Source of the DNA: Nitrospirillum viridazoti CBAmc
Lineage (GTDB): Bacteria > Pseudomonadota > Alphaproteobacteria > Azospirillales > Azospirillaceae
Length of the DNA stretch: 64,000 bases
Direction: 5' to 3'
NCBI RefSeq assembly: GCF_000730165.1
Contig: NZ_CP022111.1
Span: 1 to 64,000, forward strand
Part shown: one piece after another, positions 17,953-27,000 of the stretch
Layout of the letters: every line of letters begins with the position of its first letter
Numbering within the stretch: the stretch's first letter is position 1
The notes under the pieces: model-generated
Told to the model about the DNA's origin: nothing
The model's input: the letters and a program-made list of their open reading frames with translations, nothing else
Database searches by the model: none
Program-made: the position numbers and the translations under genes

Positions 17953-18405
17953 TTATTCCTCGACGGCGGGGGCGGCCACCTTGCGGCGGCGGCGCACAAC
18001 CTCCACCGGCGGCTTGGGCGCCGGCGCGGCCTCGGCCGTTTCCTTGATGTCGAAAAGCTTACGGCACAGCTTCAGCGCGCGGTAGTTGTTGCCCTCGCGC
18101 ACCAGCGTCTGCACTTCGTCGAACAGGTCGGCCTTGTCGGGATGCTGGACCCGGGCCTCTTCCAGGATGGCGGCGAAGTGCACCATGTTGGTGCTGGCGT
18201 CCTCGGGGAAGATGTAGATCAGCTGGATGATGAAATAGAGCCGCTTCTCGATGGTGTCGCAGTTCTCTTCCTTCAGGATTTCCCGGCCACGCAGGAAATT
18301 CACCTTGTTGTAGAAGAATAGCGAGACGGGATGATCGCCGATGCCGATGACGGCGCCGTTGACGATCAGCTTTTCTCCCGGACGTAACACCAGTTTCAGC
18401 GGCAA
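17953..18405 (-). CDS. flbT: Flagellar biosynthesis repressor FlbT (150 aa)
   Basis: FlbT is the alphaproteobacterial post-transcriptional regulator that binds flagellin mRNA 5' leaders and limits translation until the hook is assembled. The conserved core is present: LKLVLRPGEKLIVNGAV at the N-terminus, then FLRGREILKEE and a helical IIQLIYIFPED region. The family begins with MPLKL. Here that position is a TTG codon (18403-18405) with GGAAGG nine bases upstream, giving 150 residues, the usual family length. An ATG further out at 18549 would add 48 residues unlike any FlbT, so I reject it. The C-terminus has an Arg-rich tail (EVVRRRRKVAA). It lies 275 bp downstream of flagellin on the same strand. 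No flaF is visible. Confidence 0.88.
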   Translation of the reverse strand: MPLKLVLRPGEKLIVNGAVIGIGDHPVSLFFYNKVNFLRGREILKEENCDTIEKRLYFIIQLIYIFPEDASTNMVHFAAILEEARVQHPDKADLFDEVQTLVREGNNYRALKLCRKLFDIKETAEAAPAPKPPVEVVRRRRKVAAPAVEE

Positions 18406-18618
18406 GGGGGCAATCCTTCCTTCAGAACGCGGCCTCGGGGCCAGGGCCCGGGGCGAGGGTCCGGCCGCGTGGGCCGAACCGGGCAGAATCTTAAACGGCA
18501 GAACCTTAAACGGACGAAGCCGCCCGGATGGGCGTGCGTATGCGCGCACCCCTAGGAATTACGGCAGCCGACCCCGTCCGGTCACCAAAAAACCGCTGCC
18601 CGCCGGAATTGCCCAGCC

Positions 18619-18653
18619 AAAAAAAGGTGGCGGACGTTGCCGTCCGCCACCTT
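18619..18653 (-). terminator. Intrinsic terminator of the flagellin gene
   Basis: Perfect 12-bp stem, AAGGTGGCGGAC (18624-18635) with GTCCGCCACCTT (18642-18653), followed on the minus strand by a run of seven T. A textbook terminator 28 bp after the flagellin stop. flbT therefore probably has its own promoter or depends on readthrough. Confidence 0.9.
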
Positions 18654-18680
18654 CCGTACTTCCACGCTTGAGCTGATCTA

Positions 18681-20552
18681 TTAGAACAGCTTGAGGATGG
18701 ACTGCTGAGCCTGGTTGGCCAAGGACAGGGTGGTAACACCCAGGGACTGCTTGGTCTGCAGGGCCAGCAACTGGGCGCCGGCTTCGTTCTGGTCGACCTG
18801 CGTCAGGTTGTCGGCACCGTCCTGCAACACATTGTTGAACGCGTTGGTGAAATCCGAACGGGTCTGAATGATGTTGAGGTTGGTGGCGAGCGTCTGAGAG
18901 GCGGAACGCAGAACGTTGGTCGCGTTGGTCAGCTGGGCCTGGGCCTTGTCGATGTCCGCGCGATCCAGGAAGTTGTTCTGGGCGTAGTCGACGGCCAGAC
19001 CCTGGCCCGAGGTGGTGACGTTGGTCGCCGCCACGGTGATGCCGCTGCTGTTGTTCTCGTTGAACTGGACGCTCAGGTCGTTCGACGTGCCCGCCGCGGT
19101 GGTCTGCGCGGTGGAGATGTTGGCGGCGCTGTTGGCGCTGGCCGCCTGCCGGACGTTCCTGGCATCGACGTTCAGACGAACGGTGCCGGTGCTGAACGAG
19201 AAGGCGTTCTCACCATCGGACAGCTTGGAGTCGCCGCGCTCGTTGGTGCCGGAACGGGTCACGGAGACGCCGTTCAGGTCCGTGGCGGTCACGGAAACAT
19301 CCACGTTCTTTTCGATGGTGGACGTGCCGTTGCCGGTGGTGCCCAGCGCTTCCAGCGAGGCGCGGTCGACGGTGAAGGACACCACCGTACCCGACGAGAA
19401 GGACAGCGAGATGTCCTTGGTCAGGGCGTTGGAGGCCGAAGTGCCCAGCGAGAACGAGGCGGCGGTGCCGGAAGTGGCGGTGGTGGCGATGGTGAAGGTG
19501 TTGGTATTCGAGCCGGTGCCGGCGGTCAACGTGAAGCCCGATACGGCGCTACCCGCGACAGACGCGGCGGTGCTGATCACGTTGCTCAGGTTGGTGGCGA
19601 TGTTCTTCTGACGGGTCGCGCTGTCAGCGGCCGCCACGTCACCCGCCGAGGCGGTGTAGGTGAAGGACGTGCCGTTAATCGTCGCCGTGAAGGTATCGCC
19701 CTGCTCGATGTTGCCGGTGATGGACACCTGCGAAATCTGCCCGGTGCCCGACACACCGGGCTGCTTCAGCGTGTTCGTGGCCGACTGGGTATTGTCGAAG
19801 AAGTTGATGGTCCGCGACTCGTCGCCTTCCGTCACCACGACGCTGCGCTGCTGGCCGACCGAGCCGCGGGTCTGAATGGAGATGTCGGAGAAGTTGCCGG
19901 AGGTGGAGCTCAGCTTGCCGGAAACCTTCAGGCCGAAGACACCGCGGGCAGTTTCGGCATTGGCGATGTCGCCGGCGGCGCCGGAGACGGCGCCGGTGCC
20001 GGAGATCTTCACCGAATAGGTGTCGGCGCCGGTGATGTTGGTGACGCGGGCGTTCGAAACCGAGGTGATCGAGTTCGCGGTCTCGATCGTGGTCGAGGTG
20101 GCGGCGAAGGACTGGCCATTGCCGGCAACCAAGTTCTTGCCCGAGTAGCCGCTGTCACCCGCCAGCTTATCGATCTGGTCCTTGATGCCGTTGAACTGGT
20201 CGGCCAGCGACTTGCGGGTCGAGATGGACCCGGCGTCCGTGCCCAAGTTGGCATAGGCGGTCGTCAGCAGGCCCTGAGCCTGGGTAACGAGCGACTGGAT
20301 GGAGGTGATGCCCTGGCTGCCAGCCTTGATGGTGCTGACGGCTTGCGACATGCCGTCCTTCAGGGTCGACAGGTCGCTCGCGCGCTGATTCAGGCTCTGC
20401 GCGGCGAAGAAAGCGGTCGGACCGTCAAGGGCGGAATTGACCTTGTTACCGGTCGCCAGCTGGTTTTCCAGCTTGCTGGTCGAGGTATTGGTCTGCTGCA
20501 GCAGCAGCAGGTTGGTCCGCATGCTGGACGAAAGCTGAACGGCGTCAGACAT
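18681..20552 (-). CDS. Flagellin, large form (623 aa)
   Basis: Filament subunit exported by the flagellar type III system. The conserved N-terminal D0/D1 region (about residues 1-150: LLLLQQTNTSTSKLENQLATG, SALDGPTAFFAAQSLNQRAS) and C-terminal D1/D0 region (about 535-623, ending QAQQSILKLF) frame a long central part. This is Ser/Thr/Ala-rich and predicted mostly beta, and would be surface exposed. At 623 residues it is much longer than the ~280-aa flagellins of Caulobacter, and the Ser/Thr-rich D2/D3 part offers many O-glycosylation sites. There is a clear AAAGGAGA ribosome site. The upstream 200 bp are AT-richer and contain a TAGAC/GTCTA repeat (20655-20669); I could not identify a convincing sigma-28 or sigma-54 promoter. 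FlbT and TPR-glycosyltransferase genes flank it. Confidence 0.92.
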   Translation of the reverse strand: MSDAVQLSSSMRTNLLLLQQTNTSTSKLENQLATGNKVNSALDGPTAFFAAQSLNQRASDLSTLKDGMSQAVSTIKAGSQGITSIQSLVTQAQGLLTTAYANLGTDAGSISTRKSLADQFNGIKDQIDKLAGDSGYSGKNLVAGNGQSFAATSTTIETANSITSVSNARVTNITGADTYSVKISGTGAVSGAAGDIANAETARGVFGLKVSGKLSSTSGNFSDISIQTRGSVGQQRSVVVTEGDESRTINFFDNTQSATNTLKQPGVSGTGQISQVSITGNIEQGDTFTATINGTSFTYTASAGDVAAADSATRQKNIATNLSNVISTAASVAGSAVSGFTLTAGTGSNTNTFTIATTATSGTAASFSLGTSASNALTKDISLSFSSGTVVSFTVDRASLEALGTTGNGTSTIEKNVDVSVTATDLNGVSVTRSGTNERGDSKLSDGENAFSFSTGTVRLNVDARNVRQAASANSAANISTAQTTAAGTSNDLSVQFNENNSSGITVAATNVTTSGQGLAVDYAQNNFLDRADIDKAQAQLTNATNVLRSASQTLATNLNIIQTRSDFTNAFNNVLQDGADNLTQVDQNEAGAQLLALQTKQSLGVTTLSLANQAQQSILKLF

Positions 20553-20751
20553 AAAAAGTCTCCTTTGGAGAGGGTATGTGTCGCCCGAGTTTTTCGGACA
20601 CGTTAAGTGATGACTGGTTTCAGTGACGGAGTCAAGGCACGATTGATAAAATTTTAGACGTTTTGTCTATATCTCAGGATCTACCCGTCGTGCCGGCCTT
20701 CACCACGATGGTTCAATACATCACCATGTGTTGACAGATCCTTAACATGGA

Positions 20752-22698
20752 TCAAGGCGACCCGACAACGATATCAGCGGCCCGCCGCGCCAGGTCGGCG
20801 GCCACCCGGGCCATGACCGGACGCCAGTCCCCGCGCGCTTCCTGCCGATAGAGGCGGGCGCTGGGGTACCAGTCGCTGTCCGTGCGGCCCAGGCCCCAGC
20901 GCCAGTCAGGTATCTGCGGCAGAATGACCCACACCGGCCGTCCCAGGGCCCCAGCCAAGTGGACCGGAGCGGTGCAGGAACTGATCAGCAGGTCCGCTTC
21001 CGCGAGGATGGCGGCGGTATCGGCGAAATCCTTGATGTCCAGGGCCAGGTCGGTGAAGGCGGCGGGCAGGTCCGCATCCGCCAGATCACGCCGCCCATCG
21101 CCCATCTGGATGCTGAAGAAGTGCGCGCCCGGCACGCGCAACACCGGCGCGAAGGCCGGAAGGCGGGGGGATCGCCAGCGGTCGCCGGTGAAGTTGGGGT
21201 TGCCGGCCCAGACCAGCGCGACCTTCAGGGCGGCGGGGTCCGCCATGGCCCCCCGCAACCGGTCACGCCAGCGCGCGCGGCGATGGTCTTCTCCCGGCAG
21301 CCCGTCCAGGGAAAGATAAGGAACCTTGTTGGGAATCGGGACTAGTCCGGCCTGGAAAAGGCCCGGCAGGCTCATGACGGGACACTGCAGGTCGAAGGGG
21401 GGCAACGGCTGGTCCGTGGGCGCCAGCTCCAGCCGGCCGGGTTGCACCAACCCCTGGAACAGGGCCGCAAGCTCCGGCGGTGTCTCCACCAGCAAACGGC
21501 CGCCCCGGGCGGCCACGAGCGGCAGATAGCGCGCCGCCATCAACATGTCACCCAGGCCTTGCTCGATATGGACCAGCAGGGTGCGGCCTGGAAAGGGCGC
21601 GCCGTCCCAGCCTGGGCGGTCGAAGGTACGCAGGGGATTGGTGCGGCTGTGGCGCCGCCATTCATACAGCGGCCAGCCCTTGGCGTAGCGGCCCAGCAGC
21701 AGGGATACCAGCGCCAGGTTCCAGTTGGCCTCCACCGCGTCGGGCGTGAGGGCCAGCGCCTTTTCCGCCGCCTGGGCCGCGTCCTCGAGTCGGCCCAGGT
21801 CGTACAGGGCGGCACCCAGGGCCGTCCAGGCGCGGTGGAAGGCGGGATCAAGGGCCAGGGACCGGTGGTAGGCATCGACCGCGCCGTGCAAATCGCCCAT
21901 GGCCCGCCGGCCCATGCCCACATTCAGCCAGCCGCCGACGAAAGCGGGATTCAGCCGCACGGCCTCCTCGTAGGCGGCCAGGGCTTCGGCCGGCCGGTGC
22001 AGGTCGGCCAGCACAGTGCCCAGGTTGGTGTGCAACTCGGGTATCCGGGGGAACAGGGCCAGAGCCTGGCGGTAGCTGGCCGCCGCCTCGTCCAGCCGCT
22101 TGGCCGCCTTCAGCGCGCCGCCCAGGTTGGACAGGGCTTCGCCGTAGCGCGGATCCGCCGCCACCGCCGCCTGGAAGGCGGAGATGGCTTCCGCGTTCCG
22201 CCCCGCCGCCAGCAGACAGACGCCCAGGCCATTCCATGTTTCGGGATCGGGCGCCAAGCCGCTTCCGCGCCGGGCGGCCACGGCCTGCTCATAGAGAGGC
22301 AACGCGTCGGTGGCGTGCCCCTGCCCCAGCAGGGCGGCGGCGCGGCGTTCCTGCAATGTCGCCAGGGCATCGGCGGCCTGCGCATGGCCCGATTCCATCT
22401 CCAGCACGCGCCGATACAGCGCTTCGGCCGCATCCGGCTGACCCAGGCCCTGGCGCACCGTGGCCAGCAGCAGGGCTACGGCGGGAATGTTCGGCGCCAG
22501 GTAAAGCGCCCGCTCCAGCCGGGCCAGCGCCACTTGGTCGTCCCCGCGCTGGTGGGCCGCCATGCCCCAGAGATAAAGCGCCTGGGCATGGTCTGGCGCC
22601 ACGGCCACCACGCGGCCGTATAGCAATTCCGCCTCCGCCAGGCGGCCGGCCTCATGGTGGTCCAGCGCCAGCTTCAGCCTGTCTTCAACGGTAACCAT
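20752..22698 (-). CDS. TPR protein with glycosyltransferase-9-like C-terminal domain (648 aa)
   Basis: Residues 1 to about 345 are successive TPR helix pairs (for example LGTVLADLHRPAEALAAYEEA), a protein-binding solenoid. The C-terminal half resembles GT-B glycosyltransferases of the heptosyltransferase type: LLVHIEQGLGDMLMAARYL near 374-392, KVALVWAGNPNF, and the sugar-nucleotide-side segment STAPVHLAGALGRPVW-like near 570-590 (here CTAPVHLAGALG). The TPR plus GT arrangement recalls protein O-glycosyltransferases that recognise a polypeptide acceptor. Located directly upstream of flagellin on the same strand, so I infer that it modifies flagellin. Its paralogue lies at 23783-25885. Activity and donor sugar are unknown. 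Confidence 0.75.
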   Translation of the reverse strand: MVTVEDRLKLALDHHEAGRLAEAELLYGRVVAVAPDHAQALYLWGMAAHQRGDDQVALARLERALYLAPNIPAVALLLATVRQGLGQPDAAEALYRRVLEMESGHAQAADALATLQERRAAALLGQGHATDALPLYEQAVAARRGSGLAPDPETWNGLGVCLLAAGRNAEAISAFQAAVAADPRYGEALSNLGGALKAAKRLDEAAASYRQALALFPRIPELHTNLGTVLADLHRPAEALAAYEEAVRLNPAFVGGWLNVGMGRRAMGDLHGAVDAYHRSLALDPAFHRAWTALGAALYDLGRLEDAAQAAEKALALTPDAVEANWNLALVSLLLGRYAKGWPLYEWRRHSRTNPLRTFDRPGWDGAPFPGRTLLVHIEQGLGDMLMAARYLPLVAARGGRLLVETPPELAALFQGLVQPGRLELAPTDQPLPPFDLQCPVMSLPGLFQAGLVPIPNKVPYLSLDGLPGEDHRRARWRDRLRGAMADPAALKVALVWAGNPNFTGDRWRSPRLPAFAPVLRVPGAHFFSIQMGDGRRDLADADLPAAFTDLALDIKDFADTAAILAEADLLISSCTAPVHLAGALGRPVWVILPQIPDWRWGLGRTDSDWYPSARLYRQEARGDWRPVMARVAADLARRAADIVVGSP

Positions 22699-22860
22699 AG
22701 TGATCGTGCCGTCCCGGCCGGTGCTCCACGCGATAGGCCCGCAGCATGGCCGCGAGCGGCATGCCGGTTCAAAACAAATCGCGGGTGGGATCGGAAAAGC
22801 GGGCTGACCCCGCCCCTTGCAGCCGGATGATGGCCATTGGCTGTAGAGGAGGAGAGGGCG

Positions 22861-23436
22861 TCAGGCGACCACGTTGACGGCCGCGGCGCCCAGGGTGACC
22901 GCCGCCACCGTGGGGCTGATCAGGGCGCTGCCCGACCCGCCGCCGCCCGTGCTGGTGGACGACGGGCCGGCGGTGCCGGCAGTGGGGCTGGTACTGGACG
23001 GCCCGGCGGCGCCCGCCACCGGCTGGTCGTTGGAGGGGGCCGCCACTTCGGCCGGCAACAGCGGGTTGCCGCCCTTGTAATGCGGGGCGCCCGTCGCGCG
23101 CAGACGGTATTGCTCGACCACATGGCGGGAGGGAATTTGGTAGTCGACGGCACCGGTGGTGCTGTCGCGGAACTGGGTGATGGCGATGGCCGCCTGACTG
23201 TCATATGTCACGACCGGGCTGATGTACGCGGGCGCGGACAGACGTGACGTCGTCTCCTCCCCCGCCGGAGAGGTTCCCCCGGGGGCGGCGCCAGGCGTGG
23301 ACGAACCAGACGCGGACGAACCGGCCGAGGTCGCCTCGGCCGAGGTGTCGTTGGTGGCATAGCCCAAGGTCGCCAGGGTCCCGCTGGGGATCTGGGCATA
23401 GGCGGAGCCAGTGCTTAACACGCCATCCAGGGCCAT
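22861..23436 (-). CDS. Small FlaG-like flagellar-locus protein (191 aa)
   Basis: Not firmly recognised. The middle has a short ordered block, ISPVVTYDSQAAIAITQFRD followed by TGAVDYQIPSRHVVEQYR. It resembles the FlaG-type core of small alphaproteobacterial flagellar proteins (a strand, then a PS..VVE.Y helix). Both flanks are low complexity and Ser/Thr/Gly/Pro-rich. The ATG at 23436 has AAGGA at a suitable distance; a TTG nine codons earlier is possible. It is the first of three minus-strand genes ending in flagellin, 162 bp before the first TPR-glycosyltransferase. A role in filament length, export or modification is inferred from context only. Confidence 0.6.
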   Translation of the reverse strand: MALDGVLSTGSAYAQIPSGTLATLGYATNDTSAEATSAGSSASGSSTPGAAPGGTSPAGEETTSRLSAPAYISPVVTYDSQAAIAITQFRDSTTGAVDYQIPSRHVVEQYRLRATGAPHYKGGNPLLPAEVAAPSNDQPVAGAAGPSSTSPTAGTAGPSSTSTGGGGSGSALISPTVAAVTLGAAAVNVVA

Positions 23437-23782
23437 GGACTTCGGTCCTTGGTTAGGAGACAACCGGAAATATTAAACACGTCCCCCGTAAGGGACGTGC
23501 GCAGGCCAGGAAGACATCGGTTCGACCCCCTTATTCCACCTTTGGTTCCGATGGGCCTCCCAGGGACGAGTCCTTTGGGGAAGACCGGGAAAAGGCGGTC
23601 GGGGGTGGCGGATTCACGCCACAGTAAATTTTTCAACAATAACTTTAACAAAATTGACGCGGCCGCACAAATTTTTTCCGCAACTCTACCGTTAGGATAG
23701 GACGCAGCTTCACTCAGCTTGCGATCAGAGATTGCGGCGGTAGCTGGATCTGGATGTGCGGCCAATCAAAAGGATAACATTT
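23437..23782. other. Intergenic region with hairpin and AT-rich promoter-like part
   Basis: Contains a perfect ACGTCCC/GGGACGT hairpin near 23480-23500 and an AT-rich tract at about 23620-23700, the latter likely the minus-strand promoter area of the FlaG-like gene. I see no gene. Confidence 0.45.
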
Positions 23783-25885
23783 TCAGGGCCTTGGTTTCGC
23801 AATCAGATCGATTGCCACCTGGCGTGCAGTGGCTGACCAATCGCCCCAACTCTCTTGACGATACAGGCGCAGGGTGGGGTACCAGGGGCTGTCGGCGCGA
23901 TCGCGCAACCAGCGCCAACAGCCGTCGGTGCGGGACAGCACCCACACCGGCCGGCCCAAGGCCCCCGCCAGATGGGCGACCGCCGTGTCCACAGTAATGA
24001 CCAGCTCCAGGCAGGCCACCAGCGCGGCGGTGTCGGCGAAGTCCCGCAACTCATCCGTCCAGTCCAGCAGCGGAAAGGGCGCCGTGGCCGCCTGTGCGGC
24101 GGGGGCGCCTTTTTGCAGACTGACGAAACGAACGTCATCCGCGGCGGCCAGGGGGGCCAGCACCGCCAGGGGCACGCTGCGCCGTCGGTCGATCAAGGCC
24201 GATACGGGGTCGTCCGGGCGGGGATCGCCCCCCCACACCAGGCCCACGGCCCGCATGCCCAGGGGCACGGCCTGGGCCAGCCGCGTCCGCCAACCCTCCA
24301 CCGGCGGTGGCGTCAGATAGGGGCACCGGGCTGGAATGGTCTCCAGCGTCGTGCCCAGGCGGTGCGGTAGGCTCATGAGCGGGACGCGGGCATCCCAATT
24401 GGCGGCGCCGACCGGGGCGCCGGGTGGCATCACCGTCACGCCGGGGAGGCTCAAGGCCATCAGCCGCGCCAACGCCGGCTGCACCATGAGACCGACGCGG
24501 GCCAGGCCCAACCGGTCGGCCGCCCCCGCCAGCAGGGCGGCGTAGCGCGCGAATTGCAGCGTATCGCCGTGCCCCTGCTCGGCATGCACCAGCAGGCGCG
24601 TGCCGGCCGTCGCCGTCGGATCCGGTCCCCGCCATTCCGGCAGAACGGTCAAGCTGGGGTCCGGCGGCGGCATCTGGCCGGTCTGGTGGCGCCATTCATA
24701 TTCCTGCCAGCCCGTGGCCAGGTCACCCGCCAACAGACGCGCCAGCGACCGCTGCCAGTGCACCGCCGGCTCCCCGGGCGCCAGGGCCAGCGCCTTGAGA
24801 TAAAGCGCTTCGGCCCCGTCGTCGTCGCCCAGGTCCTTCAAGACCGTGGCCAGATTGGTCAGCGGCCGGTGGTCGTCCGGTGCCGTGGCCGTTGCGCGGG
24901 CCAGGACGTCCGCCGCCTCCGGCAGCCGGCCCTGGGCGTGCAGCAATACACCCTGGTGGTTCAGCACCTCCGCCCGGCCGGGTTCTTGCGCCTCGGCCTG
25001 GTCCAACGCGGCGGCGGCGGCATCGAAGCGGCCCAACCGGGTTTCCAGGAAGCCCAGGTTGATCAGGATTTCGGCCGTCTCGTCCGCCATGCCGGGCAGG
25101 GCCAGGGCCCGGCGCAGGGCGTCGGCCGCCGGCTCCGGCTGGTTCAGGGCCATCAGCGCCAACCCCAGTCGGGCCCAGCCCTCACGCCGGTTGGGATCCA
25201 GCTCCACCGCACGGCGGGCCAGGGTGGCGGCGATCGTGGCCCGGTGGCCGCTGGACGCCTGGGCGGCGGACCCCTGGCCAGCGGAGAGGTGGCCAGCGGA
25301 GAGGTGGTCGCCGGCCTGGTTCAGCCAGAGGCTCGCCAGGTTGCGCGTCGCGCCGGCGTGGCCGGGCTGCCGCCGCAGGATCTCGGCGAACGCGGTTTCC
25401 GCCTCGTCTGTCAGGCCGGCCCGCGTCAGGGTCACCGCCAGATCATCCAGGATGTCGATGTCGTCCGGCGCCAGGGCGGCGGCGGCCTTCAGGGGCCGCA
25501 CGGCAGCCGGCGCGTCCCCCGCGGCCGCCAGGGCGCGGCCCCGCCGCCGCTGCCAGCCCGCGGCCTGGGGTGCTGGCGGATTCAGGGCCAGGGCCTGTTC
25601 CAGGCAGTCCGCCTCCAGCGCGGGGCGGCCCAGTGCGGCGGCCGCGTCGGCGCGGGTGACGTGGAAGGCGGCGGCGGCCGGGTTGGCGCGCGTGGCGTGG
25701 CCGGCCAGGTCCAGGGCTTCCTCCGCCCGACCCGTCTGCAGGCACAGCACGGCCAAAAGATTCAGCGTGTCGCCTTCCGCCGGGGCCACATCCAGGATGC
25801 GACGGTAGATCACCTCGGCATGGCCCAACGCGCCCTCGCGGTGATGGCGCAAGGCCTCGTTCAGGGCGTCGCTGATGCTGGCCAT
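23783..25885 (-). CDS. TPR protein with glycosyltransferase-9-like C-terminal domain, second copy (700 aa)
   Basis: Paralogue of the 648-aa protein at 20752-22698 with the same layout: about 400 residues of TPR units, then a GT-B-like domain. Matching motifs are LLVHAEQGHGDTLQFARYAAL, VGLVWGGDPRPDD, LRDFADTAALVACLELVITV and TAVAHLAGALGRPVWVL, ending in SPWYPTLRLYRQESWGDW. Here the block reads VDTAVAHLAG where the other copy has SCTAPVHLAG. A short exact duplication (HLSAG twice) sits in the TPR half and matches a 15-bp tandem repeat in DNA. It follows the MBL hydrolase by 21 bp on the same strand, so the two form an operon. A second acceptor or a second sugar transfer step for the flagellin is a reasonable guess. 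Confidence 0.75.
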   Translation of the reverse strand: MASISDALNEALRHHREGALGHAEVIYRRILDVAPAEGDTLNLLAVLCLQTGRAEEALDLAGHATRANPAAAAFHVTRADAAAALGRPALEADCLEQALALNPPAPQAAGWQRRRGRALAAAGDAPAAVRPLKAAAALAPDDIDILDDLAVTLTRAGLTDEAETAFAEILRRQPGHAGATRNLASLWLNQAGDHLSAGHLSAGQGSAAQASSGHRATIAATLARRAVELDPNRREGWARLGLALMALNQPEPAADALRRALALPGMADETAEILINLGFLETRLGRFDAAAAALDQAEAQEPGRAEVLNHQGVLLHAQGRLPEAADVLARATATAPDDHRPLTNLATVLKDLGDDDGAEALYLKALALAPGEPAVHWQRSLARLLAGDLATGWQEYEWRHQTGQMPPPDPSLTVLPEWRGPDPTATAGTRLLVHAEQGHGDTLQFARYAALLAGAADRLGLARVGLMVQPALARLMALSLPGVTVMPPGAPVGAANWDARVPLMSLPHRLGTTLETIPARCPYLTPPPVEGWRTRLAQAVPLGMRAVGLVWGGDPRPDDPVSALIDRRRSVPLAVLAPLAAADDVRFVSLQKGAPAAQAATAPFPLLDWTDELRDFADTAALVACLELVITVDTAVAHLAGALGRPVWVLSRTDGCWRWLRDRADSPWYPTLRLYRQESWGDWSATARQVAIDLIAKPRP
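25276..25305. repeat. 15-bp tandem repeat, two exact copies
   Basis: GGCCAGCGGAGAGGT occurs twice head to tail inside the second TPR-glycosyltransferase gene and encodes a repeated HLSAG. In frame, so it only changes linker length; likely a slippage-prone site. Confidence 0.8.
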
Positions 25886-25906
25886 GGGATTTTCCAGAAG
25901 GGGAGT

Positions 25907-26623
25907 TCAGCCCCGCGCCACGGCGCGGTCGGACACGAAGGGGTTGCTGCGCCGCTCCTGACCGAAGGTCGATGGCTCGCCATGGCCGGGCAGGAAGGTG
26001 ATGTCGTCACCCAGGGGGAACAACTTCTCACGAATGGACCGGATCAGGGCGGCGTGATCGCCGCGGGGGAAATCGGTACGGCCGATGGAACCCTGGAAAA
26101 TGACGTCGCCCACAACGGCCAGGCGAGAGGCCTGGTGGATGAAAACCACATGGCCGGGGGTATGGCCGGGGCAATGCAACACATCCAGCGTCAGCTCACC
26201 CACCATGACGGTGTCGCCGTCGTCCAGCCAACGGGTGGGAGTGAAGGGCTTGGCGTACAGCATGCCATACTTGGCCCCGTCCTCCGGCAGGCGGTCGATC
26301 CAGAATTTGTCCTCCAGCTGCGGCCCCTCCACCGGAACGCCGGTCGCGGCCGCAAGGTCCGCCACGGCGGCCGCATGGTCGACATGGCCATGGGTTACCA
26401 GGATGCGTTCCAGCGTCAGGCCCTGGCGCGCCAGGAATTCCTTGATCTCGGTGACCCCATCGCCAGGGTCGACCACCGCCGCCCGCTTGGTCGCCGTGCA
26501 CCACAGGATGGAGCAATTCTGCTGGAACGGCGTCACCGGCAGGATGGCCACCTTCAGGGGCGGCGTGCCCGACGCGGGCTTTGCGGCGGCGTCCGACGCG
26601 GGGGGGACGGTCTGGTCCGGCAT
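25907..26623 (-). CDS. MBL-fold metallo-hydrolase, glyoxalase II-like (238 aa)
   Basis: Dinuclear metal hydrolase of the glyoxalase II-like branch. Metal ligands are visible: THGHVDH (H78, H80, D82, H83), H154 in CPGHTPGHVV, D173 in VVGDVIF and H214 in LPGHGEPS. Start chosen at 26623, with GAGG just upstream; the open frame continues 45 codons further in arginine/proline-rich sequence without support. Length is typical for YcbL/GloB-like thioester hydrolases of about 210-260 residues. The lead of about 22 residues (PPASDAAAKPASGTPP) is low complexity. Cotranscribed with the second TPR-glycosyltransferase, 21 bp downstream. Substrate unknown; a role in detoxifying S-acyl glutathione is the default. 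Confidence 0.85.
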   Translation of the reverse strand: MPDQTVPPASDAAAKPASGTPPLKVAILPVTPFQQNCSILWCTATKRAAVVDPGDGVTEIKEFLARQGLTLERILVTHGHVDHAAAVADLAAATGVPVEGPQLEDKFWIDRLPEDGAKYGMLYAKPFTPTRWLDDGDTVMVGELTLDVLHCPGHTPGHVVFIHQASRLAVVGDVIFQGSIGRTDFPRGDHAALIRSIREKLFPLGDDITFLPGHGEPSTFGQERRSNPFVSDRAVARG

Positions 26624-27000
26624 GGCTGTCCTCGGGCGGTAGGGGACGGAAAGGCGCTTCCCCGTCATACCCCGCCGGGCCCCGGCAGGTCCAGGTTTAG
26701 CCGGGCCGGCGGGCCGCCACGGACGGTAACCCGGCGGCCGCTGCCTTGGCCGGCGCACGAGGAAAGATGCGGATGAAATGGGGGGTGTTGGCGAAGCGCC
26801 AGCTCAAGCGGGCCGTCCATTATGGGCGTGGGAAAGGCAAATTCCTTGCGGGCAACCCGTCATTTTCGACCCAAAAGAGGCCCGAGTCCGAGGTGGTACT
26901 CCCTATGACATCGGTCAACTGGTCTATGACTTCGGGGCTGGTAGCAAATCCTTAAGCACTTCCCACCAAGACTGCCTTCGCGGGTGGAAGGAGCGGGGTT
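26624..27000. other. Intergenic region between divergent MBL and HD-GYP genes
   Basis: Must contain both promoters. No gene is supported. The last 30 bp carry a strong GGAAGGAGCGGGG ribosome region for the HD-GYP gene. Confidence 0.4.

Noticed and set aside
20553-20751. Sigma-28 or sigma-54 promoter of the flagellin gene
   Set aside because: No TAAA-N15-GCCGATAA or TGGCAC-N5-TTGCT arrangement found on the minus strand. The TAGAC/GTCTA repeat is noted but not called.
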